Shown: one piece after another, positions 33,750 to 41,607 of the stretch
How the letters are laid out: each line of letters starts with the position of its first letter
How positions within the stretch are numbered: position 1 is the stretch's first letter
The notes under the pieces: generated by a model
What the model was told of the DNA's origin: nothing
The model's database searches: none
Seen by the model: only the letters and a program-made list of their open reading frames with translations
Translations under genes and position numbers: made by a program
Origin: Pseudoalteromonas ulvae UL12
Lineage (GTDB): Bacteria; Pseudomonadota; Gammaproteobacteria; Enterobacterales; Alteromonadaceae
Length of the DNA stretch: 64,000 bases
Direction: 5' to 3'
Assembly: GCF_014925405.1 (NCBI RefSeq)
Contig: NZ_AQHJ01000019.1
Location: 74,120-138,119 of the forward strand

Positions 33750-35588
33750 TTGGATAATATCGCCATCAGACTTGTTTACGCGAGTGTGTATCTACTCACT
33801 GCGCTGATCATTTTCTTTCAGCTAAAAAACCGTAAAGATCGCAACTTGCTTTTTGTGCTTGCCTGTAGCTTCTTAGCTCTTTATTGGTACGTCATTTCAT
33901 TTATGCTGATAGTGCCGATACACTCTTCGTACTTACCCCAATTCGGACGGGTTATTTTTCATATCGGTTTATTCAGTTTTGTCTGGGCCTCTTTATTAAG
34001 AAATTACTCGCCAAAATGGCTCAAGGCTTTAGCTGTTCTGGATTTATTTATTTATTTCATTGATGTGCTGAGTTTAGGGCCTACTTTATCTTTTGTTTAT
34101 TATGTCGCCAGCAGCCAACTTATTATTGCCATTAGCTTTTTTCTACGATCAGCCAAGCGAAACTCGGCCGACATCGTACTTGTCTTTTTATTTGTGCTAT
34201 CTGCTATGATGGTCACTTTTCGCCAGCCACTCGAACAGCTATCACCTTTAATTAATTTATCAGGCGTCGCATTGATTAATGTCTCTGTGTGTTTTGCATT
34301 ATTTGGTAGCTCACTGTTAGATTATCAACAGGAAATTTCCAAACTCATTAACAGCGACACCATCTCTAATCTGCCAAATAGACGCGCCCTTTTTAAAGAG
34401 TTAAAAAAACGAGATGGGCAAGGCAGCTCTTATCACTTGCTGATTGTAGAGTGGCAAGGGCTAAAAGAAATAACCCATGATTTTGGTTATAGCATCACAG
34501 ATAAAACCCTTGGTCTGCTCAGTAAAAAAACGCAACAACTAACCCTACCAATTCAGTGGTATAATTTGAGCCTGACTCAATGGGTTATTTTATTTGAGAA
34601 CAATGAAGATCAAGTTAACATCATCACAGAACAAGTTACTCTCTTAGTTCGCCAAGCCTTTAAAATTGAGCAACACGAAGTGCGGTTAAAAACACTTTTC
34701 GGGTTTGCTCCTGCAAGCTTAACGAATTCTTTTAGTGATAAAATTCAGCTAGCTCAGCTGCATTTGAGCCAAGCAGACAAAACCAATCATATCAATGCGC
34801 TCTTTCCTGTTTCAAACAACCTGCTCTCTCACTCTAAGCAGGAACAAGCGCTGGAGCAAAAGCTCAAATTAGCCATTCAGAATGAAGATATCAGCATTGC
34901 TTATCAGCCCAAATTTTCAGCATCAAATACCGAGTTGATGGTGGGATGTGAAGCGCTCGCACGCTGGCAAAGTGACGGGCAATGGATCTCTCCCGGTATC
35001 TTCATTCCTTTAGCTGAACGATTTAATTTAATTAGTCAAATCGACTTAATTGTTCTCAAAAAAGCATGGCAATTTGCGGCAAGCTTAAAGCGTGAGGACT
35101 TTCGAGTCGCAGTTAACTTTTCATCTGTGAATTTTAATTATGAGGTTGATTTATTCTCAATTGTTAAAAACCTAGCTGAACGCTACCAACTGCCTTATCA
35201 AGTATTAGAAATCGAAATTACTGAAGCTGCGATGGCGAATTCCGACTATGTCGTAGCACAATTAACACAGCTGCAAAGCTTAGGGATAACGGTCGCGATT
35301 GATGACTTTGGTACGGGTTTTTCGAGCCTGTCACAAGTAAATAAACTCCCTTTTGATACCCTCAAAATCGACCGAGCATTTATTCAGGCTCTTCCTGACC
35401 ATAATGCCATCGCACGTTTTGTATTGCAGCTTGCACAAGAATTAAAAGTCAACGTAGTTGCCGAAGGCGTCGAAACGCATCAACAATTAGATTGGCTCAT
35501 CGCAGAGCACTGTGATGTTATTCAAGGATTTTTATTAAGTAAGCCCATCTCTGAACAAGCTCTTAAAGAGCTGTTATTTTGCAAGTGA
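33750..35588 (+). CDS. Membrane EAL-domain c-di-GMP phosphodiesterase with degenerate GGDEF
   Basis: 612 residues. The N-terminus (about 5-195) has seven to eight hydrophobic segments forming a membrane sensor. A GGDEF-like region (about 205-355) lacks the GGDEF signature and is probably catalytically dead. The EAL domain (about 365-610) keeps the expected residues: EAL in CEALARW, NFSSVNF, EITEAAM, IDDFGTGFSSL, KIDRAF and AEGVET. It should hydrolyse c-di-GMP. The start is TTG at 33750 with AGGA 8 bp upstream. The last 15 bp overlap the convergent binding-protein gene. Confidence 0.85.
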   Translation: MDNIAIRLVYASVYLLTALIIFFQLKNRKDRNLLFVLACSFLALYWYVISFMLIVPIHSSYLPQFGRVIFHIGLFSFVWASLLRNYSPKWLKALAVLDLFIYFIDVLSLGPTLSFVYYVASSQLIIAISFFLRSAKRNSADIVLVFLFVLSAMMVTFRQPLEQLSPLINLSGVALINVSVCFALFGSSLLDYQQEISKLINSDTISNLPNRRALFKELKKRDGQGSSYHLLIVEWQGLKEITHDFGYSITDKTLGLLSKKTQQLTLPIQWYNLSLTQWVILFENNEDQVNIITEQVTLLVRQAFKIEQHEVRLKTLFGFAPASLTNSFSDKIQLAQLHLSQADKTNHINALFPVSNNLLSHSKQEQALEQKLKLAIQNEDISIAYQPKFSASNTELMVGCEALARWQSDGQWISPGIFIPLAERFNLISQIDLIVLKKAWQFAASLKREDFRVAVNFSSVNFNYEVDLFSIVKNLAERYQLPYQVLEIEITEAAMANSDYVVAQLTQLQSLGITVAIDDFGTGFSSLSQVNKLPFDTLKIDRAFIQALPDHNAIARFVLQLAQELKVNVVAEGVETHQQLDWLIAEHCDVIQGFLLSKPISEQALKELLFCK

Positions 35589-36701
35589 AGTGTTTGAAGG
35601 TTTTAAATTACTCACTATTTTTTCAACACTAAACTGATAACCAGCATTAGCCTGGTTTTGTAAACTAAATTGCCTAAAGTCAAAATCAATCCATGCATTT
35701 TGATTCTGTTTCATTAAGGGAAGTAAAGAAGCAACATTATCTTGATTAACAAGTTCAAGCTCAAAAATAAGCTGTTTGCTTTTTGAGTGTGACCAATATG
35801 GAATACCCTGCATGTGATCAGCAATACTTATCAATGCCCAAGCGCCCATCATAAAATGCCCGCCAACGGATGCTGACATCTCACCTTGAATGATTTTCTC
35901 TAAAGATGGATTGAGCCAATCAAAGCCACCGATAAACACATCTTTATTGACTATTAGCCCTAGCTCTTTACTCGCTCTAATTGCACCATACCCCATCAAA
36001 TCGGAAGCACTCCAGATCATTGCTGTTTTAGGGTAACGTTTTAATAACTTGAGGGTATTTTGATAGGCTAATTGTTCAGACCAACTTGCGTAGACAATTT
36101 GCCCCAAACTGACAGCCTCAGATTGAGCAACACTCTCTAATAACCCTTGGTTACGCGCCAGCGACTCCTGTCCATGGTGCCCACTTAACCCAATCACAGT
36201 TGCGGACTCAGTGTGATGTTTCTGATATTGACGAATCAAATCACTCGCCAATAATTTACCCGCCTGTTGATGATCGTAAAAAATCTCTCCTAGCCAGTAG
36301 GTAAAATTTTCACCTGGCAGCCCTACTTGTGTGCGCTCTTCATCTAAGATATTGTTTTCTAGAGTAATAAAAGGCACTTTATATTCCTCAAGCAGCGACA
36401 TCATAGGTTTAGCCCCGCCAGGGTAGTTCATGAAAATCACATAATCTGGTTTTTTCTGATATTGCAAATACCGCCTTACTTCATCAAACTGAATTAAACG
36501 ATTGCCACCACCATAAACAATATCAAGTTGAATATCTAAATCAGCCGCAGCAGCTTGGGTGATCATTTCCGTTTTGAGCCAAAAAGGTTCGTTAATTATT
36601 GAGGGATTCACAAATAATACGGTAGGTTTAGCTAAAGCAGCAGTAGAAGCAGCAAAGCTTATAAAAACAAACCAAACGATGAATTTTCTAAACACGTGCA
36701 A
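35574..36701 (-). CDS. Periplasmic sugar-binding-like (LuxP/RbsB fold) protein
   Basis: 375 residues with a signal peptide (FIVWFVFISFAASTAALA). Two-lobed type-I binding fold: TVLFVNPSIINEPFWLKTEMITQAA, PDYVIFMNYPGG, ATVIGLSGHHGQESLARNQG and IGGFDWLNPSLEKIIQGEMSASVGGHFMMG. No ABC transporter genes are adjacent. Its 3' end overlaps that of the EAL gene. Such orphan proteins often feed a ligand signal to a membrane sensor, as LuxP does for LuxQ, and this pairing is an inference. Confidence 0.75.
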   Translation of the reverse strand: MHVFRKFIVWFVFISFAASTAALAKPTVLFVNPSIINEPFWLKTEMITQAAAADLDIQLDIVYGGGNRLIQFDEVRRYLQYQKKPDYVIFMNYPGGAKPMMSLLEEYKVPFITLENNILDEERTQVGLPGENFTYWLGEIFYDHQQAGKLLASDLIRQYQKHHTESATVIGLSGHHGQESLARNQGLLESVAQSEAVSLGQIVYASWSEQLAYQNTLKLLKRYPKTAMIWSASDLMGYGAIRASKELGLIVNKDVFIGGFDWLNPSLEKIIQGEMSASVGGHFMMGAWALISIADHMQGIPYWSHSKSKQLIFELELVNQDNVASLLPLMKQNQNAWIDFDFRQFSLQNQANAGYQFSVEKIVSNLKPSNTSLAK

Positions 36702-36767
36702 GCCATTTTGAACGGAGAGTAATTTTTATCTAACTACCATCCGTTACAAAAGTAAAGTTGTACGCCA

Positions 36768-36800
36768 TAAAAAGCCGCCAAAATACGATTGATGGCGGCT
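36768..36800 (-). terminator. Terminator of the NO-defence operon
   Basis: AGCCGCCA (36773-36780) pairs with TGGCGGCT (36793-36800). On minus it is followed by TTTTTA. It lies 10 bp past the hmp stop. Confidence 0.8.
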
Positions 36801-36809
36801 ATTTATCGA

Positions 36810-37994
36810 CTAATGGTCAAATATATTTGCGTGCGGGCCGAACACTTCATAATGAATACGAGAAGCTGCGACCCCAAGCTCTCTAAGTTGCTGATAAGCA
36901 AACTGCATAAATCCTATTGGCCCACAAATATAAAAGTCACCCAGCTCAATTGGTAACGGCACTGCATTTAACTGCATAGTGCCATGGCGTGCATTTTCAA
37001 CATGTTCATGCTGATGCCATATATAATGGGCTGCATTTAATTGCTGACATAAGGCTTGAGTATTTTGAGCAAAGCTCTGCTGCGCCAATGAATTACAAGC
37101 ATGTAAAAAAGAGACTGGAAGCTTATACTCTTGCTTGGCAAGCGTATCTAACATCGCCATCATTGGTGTAATTCCGACTCCCGCAGAGATTAAAACCACA
37201 GGCGCATCACGGTCCACCAAAAAGAACTCACCCGATGGCGGATATAATGTGACTTCATCGCCTAACATCAGCTCATTATGTAAGTAATTAGAAACCACAC
37301 CTATAAATGGCGTGTTTTCACGTTTTACTGAAATGCGATAACTCTCGCCATTACTCGCTTGAGATAACGAATACTGTCTGATCTCCTTAAATTCTGCCGT
37401 TGGAATTTTCACCTCAATCCCAATATATTGACCACTGACATAATCCAATACCGGCAATCCATCTAACGGGGAAAAAGTAAAGCTTGTCACCAGTTCAGAC
37501 TCAACCTCTTTGGCTATTAATTTGAAAGCTCTAGGGCCTCGCCAACCACCAGCAGCATTGCTTCGCTCTTGATACAACTGAGCCTCACGCTCTATAAAAA
37601 TACCGGCTAAGACTTGGTACGCACTTTGCCATGCCGCTAATACGTTTTTAGGGAAACTCTCTGGTGCTAACTCATCAAGGGTTGCCAGTAAATGCTCACC
37701 TACAATCGCGTAATGTTCAGCTTGAATATTTAAGCTAGTATGCTTTTGTGCGATGCGTTCGACAGCACCTATTAGCACACTCACATTTTCAATATTTTTA
37801 GCATACGCAGCAATAGCCTCAAACAAAGCCAGTTGCTGACGGCCACTTTTCTGATTGCTCATATTAAATATGTGCTGCAATTGTGGATGATGAGAAAATA
37901 AACGTTGGTAAAAATGCGCAGTTAACGCTGGGCCTGCACTTTCCAGTACTGGTATCGTGGTTTTAATAAGCCCCAATTGCTGTTCGCTTAACAC
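36810..37994 (-). CDS. hmp: Flavohemoprotein, nitric oxide dioxygenase
   Basis: 394 residues, the usual Hmp length. Globin domain at 1-140 with proximal His in KHTSLNIQAEHYAIVG, FAD domain with RQYSLSQ, NAD domain with GVGITPMMAML and YICGPIGFMQ, and the C-terminal HYEVFGPH. It oxidises NO to nitrate. I chose the GTG start at 37994 because TAAGGAG lies 8 bp upstream and the N-terminus becomes MLSEQQLGLIKTTIPVL. The longer open frame to 38168 overlaps nnrS and is not used. Third gene of a NorR-controlled operon. Confidence 0.94.
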   Translation of the reverse strand: MLSEQQLGLIKTTIPVLESAGPALTAHFYQRLFSHHPQLQHIFNMSNQKSGRQQLALFEAIAAYAKNIENVSVLIGAVERIAQKHTSLNIQAEHYAIVGEHLLATLDELAPESFPKNVLAAWQSAYQVLAGIFIEREAQLYQERSNAAGGWRGPRAFKLIAKEVESELVTSFTFSPLDGLPVLDYVSGQYIGIEVKIPTAEFKEIRQYSLSQASNGESYRISVKRENTPFIGVVSNYLHNELMLGDEVTLYPPSGEFFLVDRDAPVVLISAGVGITPMMAMLDTLAKQEYKLPVSFLHACNSLAQQSFAQNTQALCQQLNAAHYIWHQHEHVENARHGTMQLNAVPLPIELGDFYICGPIGFMQFAYQQLRELGVAASRIHYEVFGPHANIFDH

Positions 37995-38014
37995 AAATAA
38001 ACTCCTTAACTCAA

Positions 38015-39241
38015 TTATGACTGACGTGGTTGCGTCAAAATAGGTAAATAAACAACACAGAACATCGTAAATGCGACACCCCATAAACACGCACTGACAA
38101 CCCAAGCTGCGGGGTGTAAATTCAGTACGCTCAAAAAGAATCGGCTCAAAGTGGCCATTAGCATCCACATGAACCCTAAGCTAATCGCCCCTCGGACAAC
38201 GAGCGCTCGGCCGGTGTGCCCTAAAGAGACACGGCTCATCATGGATAAAATCATCAATCCGATTGACCCTAACGTAATCACATGTAGGCCAGTGCTAAAA
38301 GAAAAGTACGAATGGAAATAGCTACTACCAAGCAAGATAAGCCCCACAGCGAGTAGCAAATACGCCAAATGCAAAGACCACAATAAAGGAATCGACATCA
38401 CCTTATGAGGATACCAAAACACCATACGCGCCAAATGCAGGCAACCGACTAACAGTAACCACACGCCAGCACTCACTGTTAACGTAAAAAAATAACTCAT
38501 AAAAAAGCTCACGGTCCCTGCCAATGCAACCCAAGGCAACAATCGCTCTAACCATTTAGGGGCACTTTTATCCTCCAATACAATCCCTTCTCGAGCACAG
38601 CCACTGCGGGTGAAAAAGGGGATCACTCGCCCACCTAATAACGCAATTAAAATAGTGAATAGCAGCACGCAGGTGCGCATAATATGAAGTGCAAAACCGA
38701 CATACCCCGAAACATCTGCAATCAGCGCAGCTAAATTCGCCAACATCAGGACAGTTAGCAAACCAATAAAGACATAATTACGACGATTTTTGGTTTCAAT
38801 AATCGGTCGTGCAAACTGGACAATGACCCAACCCCACCATAGCACCTGTAAAATAATCACCAAAAACGCCTGCTCAGCCTCAACACTCCAAAAGCTAATG
38901 CGAATGATGCACCACAAGAAAATCAGGCCAAGTAAATGAGGAGCTGCAAGTGTTTTTTGCCCTGTCCATGTCTGCACTGCAGTCAATAAAAATCCTGCTG
39001 CGACGGTTGCAGCAAAGGCAAAAATCATCTCATGACCGTGCCAGACTACCGGTGTGAGTAGCAACCTTGCGTGTGACACACCTCCAAATAGCACACCTAA
39101 CCAAACAGCTAAGGCCGCAATTGAGCCAAAACTGGCCATTAAAAACAGTGGCCTAAACGCCATGCTCAACAATGGATGATCCCAACCAGTTTGCGCGACG
39201 TGCAGATTCTCTGCCCCATTGGGCATCACCAACTTACTCAT
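38015..39241 (-). CDS. nnrS: NnrS family membrane protein
   Basis: A 408-residue polytopic protein with about twelve hydrophobic segments: HPLLSMAFRPLFLMASFGSIAAL near the N-terminus, WHGHEMIFAFAATVAAGFLLTAVQTWTG (conserved HGHE) and VITLGSIGLMILSMMSRVSLGHTGR. NnrS proteins protect against NO-derived stress and may carry heme or copper. The ATG at 39241 sits 1 bp after the stop of the small membrane gene. The longer upstream frame is a shadow. Confidence 0.9.
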   Translation of the reverse strand: MSKLVMPNGAENLHVAQTGWDHPLLSMAFRPLFLMASFGSIAALAVWLGVLFGGVSHARLLLTPVVWHGHEMIFAFAATVAAGFLLTAVQTWTGQKTLAAPHLLGLIFLWCIIRISFWSVEAEQAFLVIILQVLWWGWVIVQFARPIIETKNRRNYVFIGLLTVLMLANLAALIADVSGYVGFALHIMRTCVLLFTILIALLGGRVIPFFTRSGCAREGIVLEDKSAPKWLERLLPWVALAGTVSFFMSYFFTLTVSAGVWLLLVGCLHLARMVFWYPHKVMSIPLLWSLHLAYLLLAVGLILLGSSYFHSYFSFSTGLHVITLGSIGLMILSMMSRVSLGHTGRALVVRGAISLGFMWMLMATLSRFFLSVLNLHPAAWVVSACLWGVAFTMFCVVYLPILTQPRQS

Positions 39242-39242
39242 A

Positions 39243-39512
39243 TCAGAATTCTCTGCTGCCAAGGTTATACAAAGCAAAACAACGTAAAACGTATGCCAAT
39301 TTAAAAACACCAGCAAAAACAATGGTCAGTAAATGCGCGGCAATTTGGCTATACAATGAAAAAAACTCTGCGTAGCCATAGCTAATCACTAAGCACAAAA
39401 CAGTGAGCGATAAATTGATGATCATTGCCCAATTAGCCCACACTAAACAACGAGAAAGGAAAGCTGGCTGAATACTGCCAGGCTGCTCATGAATATGAAT
39501 CTGCGATATCAT
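39243..39512 (-). CDS. Small membrane protein of the NO-defence operon
   Basis: 89 residues with two hydrophobic segments, about 26-45 (WAMIINLSLTVLCLVISYGY) and 53-75 (SQIAAHLLTIVFAGVFKLAYV), and a His-containing N-terminus. First gene after the sigma-54 promoter and translationally coupled to nnrS, so it belongs to the NO response. No ribosome-binding family match; molecular role unknown. Confidence 0.75.
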   Translation of the reverse strand: MISQIHIHEQPGSIQPAFLSRCLVWANWAMIINLSLTVLCLVISYGYAEFFSLYSQIAAHLLTIVFAGVFKLAYVLRCFALYNLGSREF

Positions 39513-39544
39513 TACGACGCTCCTAAATAAATATACCTAGCTAT

Positions 39545-39561
39545 AGCAATCACAATGCCAA
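39545..39561 (-). promoter_or_regulatory. Sigma-54 promoter of the NO-defence operon
   Basis: On minus, TTGGCATTGTGATTGCT has GG and GC separated by exactly 10 bp and matches the TTGGCAC-N5-TTGC consensus closely. The start codon of the first gene follows about 33 bp downstream. Confidence 0.85.
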
Positions 39562-39624
39562 TCTCGAAATAAAAATCAAATCGTTAAAAAACAATAAGTT
39601 AAATGCAAATCAAAAACTAGAAGA

Positions 39625-39660
39625 GTCATTTTGACCTCGCCAAAAAAGAGTCAAAGTGAC
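39625..39660. promoter_or_regulatory. Two NorR enhancer sites
   Basis: GTCATTTTGAC (39625-39635) and GTCAAAGTGAC (39650-39660) both fit the NorR core GT-N7-AC, spaced 25 bp apart. They lie about 65-100 bp upstream of the sigma-54 -24 element and just before norR. E. coli norV has three such sites; I see two good ones. Confidence 0.8.
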
Positions 39661-39725
39661 TCTTATGTTTATTTTTGCAAAAACTGCTACACTTGGACCA
39701 CACTCTTTGCTCCTTGAATAGCGCT

Positions 39726-41306
39726 ATGACTTCTCTTTCGCACAATGCTTTAATCGAACTTGCACTGGATTTGACGCAATCACTCAATAGCGCAGATCGC
39801 TTTGACCGCCTGCTCGATACTATTCGTAAAACTATTCATTGCGACGCGATTGCGTTACTGCTTTATCAAGATTCATTACTCAAACCTCTTGCGATGCAAG
39901 GGTTGAGTAAAGAGACACTCGGACGACGCTTTATCCTTAACGAACACCCAAGATTTGAGCGGATTTGCCAATCAGAGTCACCAACTCGTTTTAGTAGTGA
40001 CTGCTCTCTACCAGATCCATATGACGGCCTTTTACGAGACAGTGAAGATGATTTGCCTGTGCATGCTTGTATGGGATTACCTTTACACGCGAATAATCAG
40101 CTGATCGGTGTCCTCACGTTAGATAGCCTCAGCCCTGGCATATTTGACCAAATACCAGAACGTGTCCTTGCTATTATTTCGGCCATGGCCTCCGCCACTC
40201 TCAATACAGCAATTCATTTAGAGCAGCTGGAGCTGCAAGCGCAACATAACAAAAATGTTGTCGCCGAGCTGACCCAAGAAGCGTGGCAAAAAGATGGTGG
40301 CGAAATCATCGGACAAAGTCCGGTGATCACAGCACTCAAAAATGATATCCAAGTGGCAGCGTCCTCCGATCTCACCATTCTTATTACAGGCGAAACTGGC
40401 GTTGGCAAAGAGTTGGTTGCCCGCACGCTCCATCAAGCATCTCATCGCCACCATGCGCCACTGGTTTACGTCAATTGTGCAGCCCTACCTGAAAACCTGA
40501 TTGAGAGTGAGTTATTTGGCCATGTAAAAGGAGCATTCACCGGCGCGTTAAAAAACCGTGCGGGTAAATTTAATTTAGCTGATGGCGGGACGTTATTTTT
40601 AGATGAAATCGGCGAACTACCACTACTGGCGCAAAGTAAGCTGTTAAGAGCATTACAAAATCAGGAAATTCAACCAGTTGGTCAAGACCATATTCACAAA
40701 GTCAATGTGCGAGTCATAACCGCAACCAATCGTGATTTGAATGTCGAAGTACAAGCAGGACGATTTAGAGCCGATCTCTTTCATCGTTTAAGTGTTTACC
40801 CGATTGACGTGCCACCGCTGAGAGAGCGTGTCGGTGATATCCCCATCCTTGCTGGTTTTTTTGTTGAACTAGCCAGACGCAAATTTGCAGTTAGCCAATT
40901 TAAACTCTCACCTCAAGTAATTATTAACTTAAGTCAATATTCTTGGCCTGGTAATGTCAGAGAACTCGAACATGTCATTAACCGTGCGGCGTTAAAAGCG
41001 CGCGCCCGTAATCCTCAACAACCGATCATCACTTTGCAACCCGAAGATTGCACCGACTTGCCTGCCGATTTATCAACGCACTCATCAGAATTGGACACTC
41101 CGACTTCCCCTGAGCTCAGTTATACCTTGGGTCACTCTTTGAAAGAAGCAACTGAGCACTTTCAACGGCAAACCATCTTAAATGCATTAGTAAAACACCA
41201 TGGCAATATTGCAGCGACGGCACGTGAGCTATTAACAGATCGAGCCAACTTGACCAGACTGATTAAACGCTTAGGAATAAAAATCAATAAACAGATATCA
41301 CTGTAA
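39726..41306 (+). CDS. norR: NO-responsive sigma-54 activator NorR
   Basis: 526 residues: GAF domain (about 20-165) that senses NO through non-heme iron, AAA+ domain (about 185-410) with Walker A GETGVGKE and the sigma-54 contact loop GAFTGA, and a C-terminal Fis-type HTH ([46 protein letters not shown]). The ATG at 39726 gives the usual N-terminus; a TTG-opened frame from 39675 is less likely. It is divergent from and should activate the nnrS-hmp operon. Confidence 0.93.
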   Translation: MTSLSHNALIELALDLTQSLNSADRFDRLLDTIRKTIHCDAIALLLYQDSLLKPLAMQGLSKETLGRRFILNEHPRFERICQSESPTRFSSDCSLPDPYDGLLRDSEDDLPVHACMGLPLHANNQLIGVLTLDSLSPGIFDQIPERVLAIISAMASATLNTAIHLEQLELQAQHNKNVVAELTQEAWQKDGGEIIGQSPVITALKNDIQVAASSDLTILITGETGVGKELVARTLHQASHRHHAPLVYVNCAALPENLIESELFGHVKGAFTGALKNRAGKFNLADGGTLFLDEIGELPLLAQSKLLRALQNQEIQPVGQDHIHKVNVRVITATNRDLNVEVQAGRFRADLFHRLSVYPIDVPPLRERVGDIPILAGFFVELARRKFAVSQFKLSPQVIINLSQYSWPGNVRELEHVINRAALKARARNPQQPIITLQPEDCTDLPADLSTHSSELDTPTSPELSYTLGHSLKEATEHFQRQTILNALVKHHGNIAATARELLTDRANLTRLIKRLGIKINKQISL

Positions 41307-41607
41307 TAGTTATTGCAATAAAAGCATCAATACACGTATTTAAAATCCCTTCAACAAAACACCTGATGGCGCAATGCATATAGAGCTTGCGCCCACCCTG
41401 TCAAATAAACTGAATTCACAAGTTAAATTAATGCGCATTTACGAATAAATAAACCTGCATTAAATAATTGGTAATCTAACTCATTCACTTGTGCCCAAAT
41501 TTGCGCATTATGTAATAAAAATGTAACTTGGTGTTTTTACACTAGCAGTTCCATTTATGGGGCTTTACTTTCACGCAAATAACCTTGTTGGATAACAGGA
41601 ACAAATC
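41307..41607. other. Intergenic stretch between norR and the nuclease gene
   Basis: About 300 bp, A/T-rich. I see no hairpin terminator, RNA gene or convincing operator. It should hold the promoter of the nuclease gene, with GGATAACAGGA near the start codon as ribosome-binding region. Confidence 0.5.

Noticed and set aside
38000..38168. Upstream extension of the hmp frame
   Set aside because: It overlaps nnrS, gives a non-family N-terminus, and the GTG at 37994 has a strong ribosome-binding site.
41398..41416. Possible Pho box before the nuclease gene (CTGTCAA followed by ACTGAAT)
   Set aside because: Only one good heptamer, the second does not match, and it lies about 200 bp from the start codon with no placed -10.
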